Assembly (NCBI RefSeq): GCF_002094975.1
Contig: NZ_CP015283.1
Coordinates: 248,001 to 312,000 of the forward strand
DNA: 64,000 nt
Source of the DNA: Streptococcus salivarius
GTDB lineage: Bacteria > Bacillota > Bacilli > Lactobacillales > Streptococcaceae
Direction of reading: 5' to 3'
The notes under the pieces are model-generated. The model was not told the DNA's origin and ran no database searches. It worked only from the letters and a program-made list of their open reading frames with translations. Positions 45,829 to 50,959 of this stretch are shown piece after piece; the first letter of the stretch is position 1, and each line of letters starts with the position of its first letter. The position numbers and the translations under genes are program-made.

Positions 45829-47239
45829 GGCTCTATAATTTCTGTAGTGGGTAAAATCACTGTAGAGATTATAGAGCTTTTTGAATGCAGACAAAAAGTC
45901 CCATAAGAACTATAATGAAAAGCAACCAAACCATCATTAGGAAGAACTTATGAGACTTATTAAGAATACCACAGAATTAATCGGAATTAAAGACCAAAAC
46001 ATCAAGATTTCACTTGTTTTTGAAACTGACACTCATATAGAGATTCAAGCAAAACTCGATTATCCTGCACCATCATGTCCTCATTGCCATGGAAAAATGA
46101 TCAAGTACGACTTTCAAAAGCCTTCTAAAATCCCTCTTCTCGAACAAGCGGGAACTCCAACACTACTACGTCTGAAGAAACGCCGCTTCCAGTGTAAAAA
46201 TTGTAGGAGAGTCACGGTAGCTGAGACATCAATCGTTGAGAAAAACTGTCAAATCTCCAACCTTGTCCGACAAAAGGTTACACAACTCCTAACTGAGAAG
46301 GTGTCATTAACGGATATTGCCAGAAGACTTCGCGTGTCAACGTCCACTGTCTATCGTAAACTCGACCAGTTTACTTTCAAGGAACACTATGACAAACTCC
46401 CAGCTATTATGTCCTGGGATGAGTTTGGGTTCAAGAAAGGGAAATTGGCTTTTGTTGCGCAGAACTATGAGACAAACAAACTCATAACCATCCTTGATAA
46501 TCGTCGCCAAACCACTATACGAAACTACTTTTTGAAGTATCCATTGAAAGTCCGACAACAGGTACAGTTTATCACGATGGATATGTCTGGGACCTATATG
46601 CCACTAGCCAAAAAACTTTTTCCAAACGCCAAAATCGTTCTTGATCGTTTCCACATTATCCAGCACCTTGGTCGAGCCTTTTTAAAGACAAGAATTGCTA
46701 TTATGAACCAGTTTGATAAGAAGTCACTACCCTATCGAGCCTTGAAAAATCACTGGCGACTCTTCCAAAAGGACAGCCGTAAGTTATCTCTCAGCTCTTT
46801 TTATTCAAAGACTTTCCGACAAACTTTAGCACCACATGAAGTCGTTGAGAAGACTCTAGACTTTTCAGAAGAGCTCGCTAATGACTACAACCTCTATCAG
46901 CTTTTGCTTTTTCACTTTCAGGAGAAGAGGGTAGATGAATTTTTTGAGTTAATAGAGGAGAACATGAGTAAGGTCAATCACTACTTTCAAACGGTCTTTA
47001 GGACTTTTCTTAGACACAAGCAATACATCAAGAATGCGCTAGAAACTGACTATTCAAACGCGAAACTCGAAGCGACTAACAAGTTGATTAAAGACATCAA
47101 ACGGTTGGGCTTCGGTTTTAGAAACTTCATCAACTTTAAGAAACGTGTCTTCATCACTCTAAACATAAAAAAAGAGAAGACCTATCAGGTCCTCTCTAGA
47201 TGTTAGCTTTTCGTCACCCACTACAGTTGACAAAGAGCC
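45829..47239 (+). mobile_element. Complete ISL3-family insertion sequence
   Basis: A 1411-bp element with imperfect 24-bp inverted ends: left GGCTCT then TGTAGTGGGT after 8 nt; right, read inward, GGCTCT then TGTAGTGGGT after 8 nt. An exact 8-bp target duplication (GGATTAAG) flanks it. Its single transposase gene is full length. Ends and size match the IS1167/IS1193 type of streptococci. Intact ends and duplication suggest recent insertion. Confidence 0.93.
45950..47206 (+). CDS. ISL3-family transposase
   Basis: A 418-residue transposase. N-terminal zinc motif CPHCHGKMIKYD and CKNCRR, a helix-turn-helix (SLTDIARRLRVSTSTVYRKL, about 116-135), then the DDE catalytic core: SWDEFGFKKGKLAFV (first D), LDRFHIIQHLGRAF (second) and YSNAKLEATNKLIKDIKR (E, about 375). 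All parts present, so likely functional. A GAGA..GACCT/AGGTC..TCTC hairpin lies at its 3' end. Confidence 0.95.
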   Translation: MRLIKNTTELIGIKDQNIKISLVFETDTHIEIQAKLDYPAPSCPHCHGKMIKYDFQKPSKIPLLEQAGTPTLLRLKKRRFQCKNCRRVTVAETSIVEKNCQISNLVRQKVTQLLTEKVSLTDIARRLRVSTSTVYRKLDQFTFKEHYDKLPAIMSWDEFGFKKGKLAFVAQNYETNKLITILDNRRQTTIRNYFLKYPLKVRQQVQFITMDMSGTYMPLAKKLFPNAKIVLDRFHIIQHLGRAFLKTRIAIMNQFDKKSLPYRALKNHWRLFQKDSRKLSLSSFYSKTFRQTLAPHEVVEKTLDFSEELANDYNLYQLLLFHFQEKRVDEFFELIEENMSKVNHYFQTVFRTFLRHKQYIKNALETDYSNAKLEATNKLIKDIKRLGFGFRNFINFKKRVFITLNIKKEKTYQVLSRC

Positions 47240-47247
47240 GGATTAAG
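47240..47247 (+). repeat. Right target-site duplication GGATTAAG
   Basis: Second copy of the 8-bp duplication at 45821-45828. Confidence 0.9.
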
Positions 47248-47271
47248 TAACTTTCAAAATTCAACATATCA

Positions 47272-47305
47272 AAAAGCTCATTCTTACACGCTAGAATGAG
47301 CTTTT
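47272..47305 (-). terminator. Terminator of the RYKNGD peptide array
   Basis: Perfect 13-bp stem AAAAGCTCATTCT / AGAATGAGCTTTT with an 8-nt loop; usable in both directions, it also closes the IS side. Confidence 0.85.
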
Positions 47306-47372
47306 AAGATTCTTCAATTGTCATTAGAACATCCTTTTGGAATTTTGTAAAAAATATTTTCATAAGGAGGAG

Positions 47373-47408
47373 TCATTGTGTGTCACCATTTTTATACCTA
47401 GCAATCAT
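47373..47408 (-). CDS. RYKNGD array peptide 8
   Basis: Eleven codons after GATGGAGGTAATCT: MIARYKNGDTQ. Last gene of the array. Directly after its stop comes CTCCTCCTT, complementary to ribosome binding sites, including the AAGGAGG of the first gene of the array. See the array entry at 47373-48278. Confidence 0.75.
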   Translation of the reverse strand: MIARYKNGDTQ

Positions 47409-47475
47409 AGATTACCTCCATCAACTTACAAATAACTTTTATGTATTGTAAATTTTCTATTACATTGGTATCACT

Positions 47476-47505
47476 CCCTAAGCTATTTTATGCAATAACT
47501 TAAGG
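47476..47505 (-). ncRNA. Inter-unit hairpin C of the peptide array
   Basis: RNA arms CCTTAAGTTAT and ATAGCTTAGGG pair over 11 positions (three G-U) around loop TGCATAAA. Homologous to hairpins A and B with compensating changes. It ends in the GGGAG of a following ribosome-like site. Confidence 0.6.
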
Positions 47506-47542
47506 TGTCTCCATTTTTATAACGTCCTAAATTCATCATCAT
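47483..47542 (-). CDS. RYKNGD array peptide 7
   Basis: Nineteen codons after AGAGGTGATTACT: MMMNLGRYKNGDTLSYCIK. It starts with three consecutive ATG codons. The extra C-terminal residues arise because this copy reads through into the hairpin, where the other units have a stop after GD or GDT. Confidence 0.72.
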   Translation of the reverse strand: MMMNLGRYKNGDTLSYCIK

Positions 47543-47603
47543 AGTAATCACCTCTGATTCGTATGATTTGAGACCTATCTCCCCATTGACCACTCAATGA
47601 GAT

Positions 47604-47648
47604 CTACTTGTCGCCGTTCTTATAACGACTTACATCAAACATCAACAT
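47604..47648 (-). CDS. RYKNGD array peptide 6
   Basis: Fourteen codons: MLMFDVSRYKNGDK, with GAGGTGACGCTT before the first ATG. An internal ATG two codons later would give a 12-residue form. Arg is CGT and Gly is GGC here. Confidence 0.72.
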   Translation of the reverse strand: MLMFDVSRYKNGDK

Positions 47649-47730
47649 AAGCGTCACCTCGGTACTTTGTTACAAGATTTAAGCATTTAACTTTTGTCGA
47701 TAGTTTACTCATTTGGCATCGGTATCACTC

Positions 47731-47758
47731 CTTAAGCTATTTTACGCAACAGCTTAAG
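47731..47758 (-). ncRNA. Inter-unit hairpin B of the peptide array
   Basis: Perfect 8-bp stem CTTAAGCT/AGCTTAAG around GTTGCGTAAAAT, immediately followed by GAGTGATACCG and ATG. Confidence 0.6.
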
Positions 47759-47792
47759 TGTCTCCATTTTTATACCTACTAACATTTCTCAT
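47754..47792 (-). CDS. RYKNGD array peptide 5
   Basis: Twelve codons: MRNVSRYKNGDT, with GTGAGGTAAAGCTC upstream. Identical peptide and ribosome site to unit 3, which lies 250 bp away, so the two come from a tandem duplication; the stop codons differ (TAA here, TAG there). Confidence 0.75.
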   Translation of the reverse strand: MRNVSRYKNGDT

Positions 47793-47882
47793 GAGCTTTA
47801 CCTCACTTTTTGACGTTAATCTTGAGTTTAGCTTTCGATTTCTGGTGGTATCACTCCCTTGTAGCTATTTTATGCAACATTT

Positions 47883-47918
47883 TTAATCGCCGTTTTTATA
47901 CCTACTGATATTTTTCAT
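47883..47918 (-). CDS. RYKNGD array peptide 4
   Basis: Eleven codons: MKNISRYKNGD, with ACGAGGTGAGTTC upstream. Stop follows directly after Asp. Confidence 0.75.
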   Translation of the reverse strand: MKNISRYKNGD

Positions 47919-47980
47919 GAACTCACCTCGTTCATCTTAAGAATATAGGATTTACGTTTCGTGTGGCATGGGTATCACTC

Positions 47981-48008
47981 CTTAGGCTATTTTACGCAAC
48001 AACCTAAG
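47981..48008 (-). ncRNA. Inter-unit hairpin A of the peptide array
   Basis: Stem CTTAGG/CCTAAG extended by G-U and A-U pairs to about 10 bp, loop TGCGTAAA, followed by GAGTGATACCC and ATG. Compared with hairpin B both arms have changed together (TTAGG/CCTAA versus TTAAG/CTTAA). Confidence 0.6.
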
Positions 48009-48042
48009 TGTCTCCATTTTTATACCTACTAACATTTCTCAT
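48004..48042 (-). CDS. RYKNGD array peptide 3
   Basis: Twelve codons: MRNVSRYKNGDT, with GTGAGGTAAAGCTC upstream. Duplicate of unit 5. Confidence 0.75.
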   Translation of the reverse strand: MRNVSRYKNGDT

Positions 48043-48137
48043 GAGCTTTACCTCACTTCTTCTTAAGTTAACAGATTTGAGTTTAGCCTTCGACTTCTGG
48101 TGGTATCACTCCCTTGTAGCTATTTTATGCGACTGAA

Positions 48138-48170
48138 TTAATCTCCGTTCTTGTAACGTCCTACTGTCAT
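48138..48170 (-). CDS. RYKNGD array peptide 2
   Basis: Ten codons: MTVGRYKNGD, with GAGGAGCGTGACCGC upstream. The shortest member; core Arg is CGT, Lys AAG. Confidence 0.75.
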   Translation of the reverse strand: MTVGRYKNGD

Positions 48171-48236
48171 GCGGTCACGCTCCTCAGAGATGATTGATAA
48201 AGTTATTTGTTTTGCCTACTGTTTTGTTTAGAGATC

Positions 48237-48278
48237 TCAGTCTCCGTTTTTGTACCTTGAAATATTGACTCTCACCAT
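48237..48278 (-). CDS. RYKNGD array peptide 1
   Basis: Thirteen codons: MVRVNISRYKNGD, with the consensus site AAGGAGG 8 nt before ATG. First gene after the promoter at 48322-48350. Confidence 0.78.
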   Translation of the reverse strand: MVRVNISRYKNGD

Positions 48279-48321
48279 GGCTTTTACCTCCTTGATGAAT
48301 CCTTATCTTCTTTACACTCTT

Positions 48322-48350
48322 AGTATAATGTAAACGCTTACTTTTGTCAA
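48322..48350 (-). promoter_or_regulatory. Promoter of the peptide array
   Basis: Consensus TTGACA (48345-48350), 17-bp spacer and TATACT (48322-48327) on the minus strand; start expected near 48315, giving a short leader of about 35 nt. Confidence 0.85.
48329..48342 (+). promoter_or_regulatory. cre site in the array promoter
   Basis: TGTAAACGCTTACT matches the CcpA consensus TGWAARCGYTWNCW at all positions. It fills the -35/-10 spacer, a position where CcpA represses. Confidence 0.8.
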
Positions 48351-48410
48351 TCTTTTTAACAGAAAAACGCATAATTTTTTGAAAAAAGATTTCTTTGCTA
48401 CAATAGAGAC

Positions 48411-49562
48411 ATGTTAGATTTAAAAGAATACGGCATTGTCATGTGGGATGCTGAGAAAATCGCCTCTTTTCGTCGTACCCTCCTGGACTGGTACGATCGA
48501 GAGAAACGAGACCTACCGTGGCGAAGAACTAAAAATCCCTACTATATCTGGGTCAGTGAAATCATGCTACAACAAACCCAGGTTCAGACTGTCATTCCCT
48601 ATTACGAGCGCTTTTTAAACTGGTTTCCAACAGTTAAAGATTTGGCTGAAGCTCCAGAAGAGAAGCTTCTCAAAGCTTGGGAAGGGTTAGGTTACTATTC
48701 ACGTGTCCGAAACATGCAAAAGGCTGCTAAACAAATCATGGATGACTTTGATGGTCAGTTTCCAGATACTTATGACAATATTGCCAAACTCAAGGGCATC
48801 GGGCCCTATACTGCTGGTGCTATTTCTAGCATCGCCTTTGGGCTCCCAGAACCCGCTGTTGATGGTAATGTTATGCGAGTCATGGCTCGTCTCTTTGAGG
48901 TTAATTACGATATTGGAGACGCCAAAAATCGTAAGATTTTCCAAGCGATTATGGACATTTTGATTGACCCTGACCGTCCAGGGGACTTTAATCAGGCGCT
49001 TATGGACCTTGGGACCGATATCGAATCGGCTAAAAATCCAAGACCAGACGAAAGCCCTATTCGCTTTTTCTGTGCAGCCTATCTCAATGGAACTTATGAC
49101 AAGTACCCTATCAAATTGCCTAAGAAGAAGCCTAAACCTATGCAAATTCAAGCTTTTATTATCAGAAATGCAAAGGGTGAATTTCTGCTCGAAAAAAATA
49201 TCGAGGGACGTCTGCTAGGTGGTTTCTGGTCCTTCCCTATCATGGAAACGGACTTTATTGGTCAACAACTCAGCCTTTTTGAAAAGGATGATTATATTCT
49301 CGAGACAGTCTCTCAAAAGGCTATTTTTGAAGAAAATTATGCCCTTAATCCAGAGTGGACGAACAATGATTTTACACCTGTAAAACATACCTTCAGCCAC
49401 CAAAAATGGACCATCGAGATGGTAGAAGGTAGCGTCAATGACGACAAACTCACTACCGATAAGGAGTTATGCTGGGTAGCGGCTGAGGACTTCGACCAGT
49501 TCCCAATGGCCACACCACAAAAGAAAATGATTAAAACTTATGAAGACAGCAAAAAAGGATAG
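48411..49562 (+). CDS. mutY: A/G-specific adenine glycosylase without Fe-S cysteines
   Basis: A 383-residue MutY removing adenine opposite 8-oxoguanine. Motifs: WRRTKNPYYIWVSEIMLQQTQV, helix-hairpin-helix LKGIGPYTAGAISSIAFG with catalytic Asp in VDGNVMRV, and a C-terminal NUDIX-like domain (NIEGRLLGGFWSFPIME). Where most MutY proteins have four cysteines for a [4Fe-4S] cluster, this one reads LGTDIESAKNPRPDESPIRF with no cysteines except one following; cluster-less MutY is known in lactic acid bacteria. TACAAT ends 6 nt before the ATG, indicating a leaderless mRNA. Confidence 0.94.
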   Translation: MLDLKEYGIVMWDAEKIASFRRTLLDWYDREKRDLPWRRTKNPYYIWVSEIMLQQTQVQTVIPYYERFLNWFPTVKDLAEAPEEKLLKAWEGLGYYSRVRNMQKAAKQIMDDFDGQFPDTYDNIAKLKGIGPYTAGAISSIAFGLPEPAVDGNVMRVMARLFEVNYDIGDAKNRKIFQAIMDILIDPDRPGDFNQALMDLGTDIESAKNPRPDESPIRFFCAAYLNGTYDKYPIKLPKKKPKPMQIQAFIIRNAKGEFLLEKNIEGRLLGGFWSFPIMETDFIGQQLSLFEKDDYILETVSQKAIFEENYALNPEWTNNDFTPVKHTFSHQKWTIEMVEGSVNDDKLTTDKELCWVAAEDFDQFPMATPQKKMIKTYEDSKKG

Positions 49563-49582
49563 CATTGAGTGCTACCCTTTTT
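49552..49582. terminator. Bidirectional terminator after mutY
   Basis: AAAAGGATAGCA / TGCTACCCTTTTT; serves mutY on plus and the 41-codon gene on minus. Confidence 0.75.
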
Positions 49583-49583
49583 G

Positions 49584-49709
49584 TTATACGTCACGTTTAG
49601 CGTGCTTCCGGCCACGCAAAGCAAGGTATACCTTTGAAAGAACTACTCCCAAAAAGATATAAAACAACTCCAAATAAGTCACATTTTTTGACATCAAAAA
49701 TTCAATCAT
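49584..49709 (-). CDS. 41-residue membrane peptide under ComR-type promoter
   Basis: ATG 49709 preceded by AAAAGGAG. Starts MIEFLMSKNVTYLELFYIFL, one helix over residues 12-30, and a basic tail (RGRKHAKRDV). It is the only gene between ComR-type promoter 3 and a terminator, so it forms a single-gene competence-type transcript. Could be an immunity or small toxic peptide; no family recognised. Confidence 0.7.
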   Translation of the reverse strand: MIEFLMSKNVTYLELFYIFLGVVLSKVYLALRGRKHAKRDV

Positions 49710-49764
49710 AGTACGACACTCCTTTTTATTAAGAACTCCTGTCGCTGTTCTCAGTTATGGTTCT

Positions 49765-49809
49765 ATTATAGGTAATACGGCCAATAAAAAATAGTGACAT
49801 AAATGTCAC
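49765..49809 (-). promoter_or_regulatory. ComR-type promoter 3
   Basis: GTGACATAAATGTCAC (49794-49809), 23-bp gap including a T-tract, TATAAT (49765-49770); the palindrome and spacing are identical to those at 36.6 and 37.2 kb. Confidence 0.78.
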
Positions 49810-49818
49810 TATGACGAA

Positions 49819-49851
49819 AACAAAAAAGCCGAAACGTTTCAGTTTCAGCTT
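49819..49851 (-). terminator. Terminator after the 49.9 kb fragment
   Basis: Minus strand AAGCTGAAAC TGAAAC GTTTCGGCTT then TTTT. Confidence 0.65.
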
Positions 49852-49910
49852 GTTAATCATTAGTCTACTTTGTAGAAGAAATAACTATCGTCTGTGGTGC
49901 CATAAAGTGA

Positions 49911-50120
49911 CTACCCACCCCAGATACGATCCTTACTTTTATCTGACTGATCATCGGCTTTCTCATTTGGCGATGACATTACAGAACCAGTCAAAGATAC
50001 TCCTTTGGGTAAAAATGCTAATGTTCCACCACTAGGACCAACTTCTTTTGGCACAAGTCCTGCTTTAAAAAAGCCATCAGTAATTTTACCATATTCAATT
50101 GCTACCTTTGCCGTATACAA
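49911..50120 (-). pseudogene. C-terminal fragment of an unknown protein
   Basis: About 70 residues in an open frame that starts only with TTG and has a stop six codons upstream; no ribosome site. Readable text: GKITDGFFKAGLVPKEVGPS and a polar end (NEKADDQSDKSKDRIWGG). It looks like the end of a larger lost protein, but no family was recognised. It lies just downstream of the foreign-looking membrane gene. Confidence 0.4.
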
Positions 50121-50140
50121 TCCTATAAATTGGAATTAAT

Positions 50141-50542
50141 TTACTTCATTGTCTCTTTCTTTTTTCTACATTTGTACACAATAAAATGGACTATACAAAA
50201 TATAACGAACATAGACGTGAAATTTATCCAGATGTCCATATACGCGGACTGAGCTAAATTTTCTCTAAAGCTCGTAGACCATACATAAAAAAATGCAAGC
50301 AAAACTGTCGGTATGTACGAAACTGCATATCTTAGAACCATAGGCTTTATAATCAGCTCTGTAACAAGAGCATATGCCACTACACCTATTAAAACTATGA
50401 TTGCTCTGTCTATTTCGTGCCAGTTTCCGCTCGGATCCTCATATATTCCGTTATATAAATACAAAATGCTGTTTAGCACCGTTACAAATGTATATAAAAC
50501 CGTATATGCGAAAATCAAATTCTTATATTTATCCTTTTTCAT
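50141..50542 (-). CDS. Four-span membrane protein, DUF6608-like, probably acquired
   Basis: A 133-residue protein from ATG 50542 (MKKDKYKNLIFAYTVLYTF), with GGAG 11 nt upstream. Four hydrophobic helices near 8-28, 42-62, 68-92 and 105-125. Codon use differs from neighbours (many ATA, TAT, CGG). It resembles DUF6608-type proteins of clostridia, a tentative assignment. It is followed by a broken gene and lies next to a region without genes, signs of transfer. Confidence 0.6.
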   Translation of the reverse strand: MKKDKYKNLIFAYTVLYTFVTVLNSILYLYNGIYEDPSGNWHEIDRAIIVLIGVVAYALVTELIIKPMVLRYAVSYIPTVLLAFFYVWSTSFRENLAQSAYMDIWINFTSMFVIFCIVHFIVYKCRKKKETMK

Positions 50543-50689
50543 TGCACTACTACTCCAGAAATTCAAATTTGTTTATCTAATTATAAAATAAAGGTTAACG
50601 ACTAATCAATTTAATTATATAACTAAAATTAGAAATGTTTATTCCAAATTTATTTGAGAGCTGTTCTAAGTTATTCCTTCCTTTCTAAG

Positions 50690-50878
50690 TTCATAGATTA
50701 GAACTTGTAACTTGCTCTTCGGATGAAAGCCTCTGCTACCGGCCAAGGCTTAAAAAACCACCGAATAGTTCCACTTCAGCACCACCTTTGCTAGCTGACC
50801 CGACTAGCAAGTCTCATTAGTATATTAGCTACTGGTCGGGAACCCCTATCTAATATAACACTTTAGGGGGACTTTTTT
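50690..50878 (+). ncRNA. Candidate structured RNA or leader with terminator
   Basis: In the 417-nt gene-free stretch 50543-50959, plus strand shows nested stems: TTGCTAG/CTAGCAA, the alternative CCCGAC/GTCGGG, and a final CCCCTA/TAGGGGG hairpin followed by CTTTTTTG. No gene follows that it could lead, since polA is convergent. GC content is higher than the flanks. I could not match it to tmRNA, RNase P, 6S, 4.5S or a known riboswitch. Promoter not resolved. Confidence 0.4.
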
Positions 50879-50959
50879 GATACATCGTTAAAAACTTTTC
50901 GGAACCACTAGCATATCTGGTGTTTTTCAATAGGCAAATGGAAAATTTTCTTTCATGTT

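Larger units (their letters stand above)
47711..48210. repeat. Two 250-bp tandem units within the array
   Basis: 47711-47960 and 47961-48210 align along most of their length, best from 47730 to 47880 versus 47980 to 48130. Each unit holds two peptide genes, one hairpin and one GGTGGTATCACTCCC element (plus-strand reading). Confidence 0.8.
47373..48278 (-). other. Array of eight short genes encoding RYKNGD peptides
   Basis: Eight separate ORFs of 10-19 codons on the minus strand, each with its own GGAGG- or GAGGTG-type site 6-9 nt before ATG, all encode a hydrophobic residue, then S, G or A, then RYKNGD within 0-6 residues of the stop. Synonymous changes are seen at every core codon (Arg AGG/CGT, Tyr TAC/TAT, Lys AAA/AAG, Asn AAC/AAT, Gly GGA/GGC/GGT, Asp GAC/GAT) while the amino acids stay fixed, which argues for selection on the peptide. 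Transcription starts at a consensus promoter with a cre site and ends at a strong terminator. No signal sequence, no double-glycine leader and no neighbouring modification or export gene. Function unknown. Confidence 0.85.

Noticed and set aside
47307..47366. 19-codon frame MKIFFTKFQKDVLMTIEES after the last array gene
   Set aside because: It lacks the RYKNGD core and is preceded by an anti-ribosome-site sequence, not a ribosome site.
47694..47980. Mini-frames MPNE and MPHET after GATACC in the array
   Set aside because: Four to five codons, variable and absent in other units; reported within the hairpin finding but not as genes.
47373..48278. Repeats looking like a CRISPR array on first sight
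   Set aside because: Repeat spacing is irregular, repeats are diverged and coding, each has a ribosome site and ATG, and there are no cas genes nearby.
47373..48278. RYKNGD array as precursor of a radical-SAM type modified peptide
   Set aside because: No maturation enzyme, exporter or Rgg/Shp pair is next to it in this window; kept only as one of several ideas.
49811..50035. 74-codon plus-strand frame
   Set aside because: It crosses a minus-strand terminator and a gene fragment, has no ribosome site and no family features.
50690..50878. T-box or FMN riboswitch at 50.7 kb
   Set aside because: The conserved T-box and FMN motifs are not present and no gene follows in the right direction.
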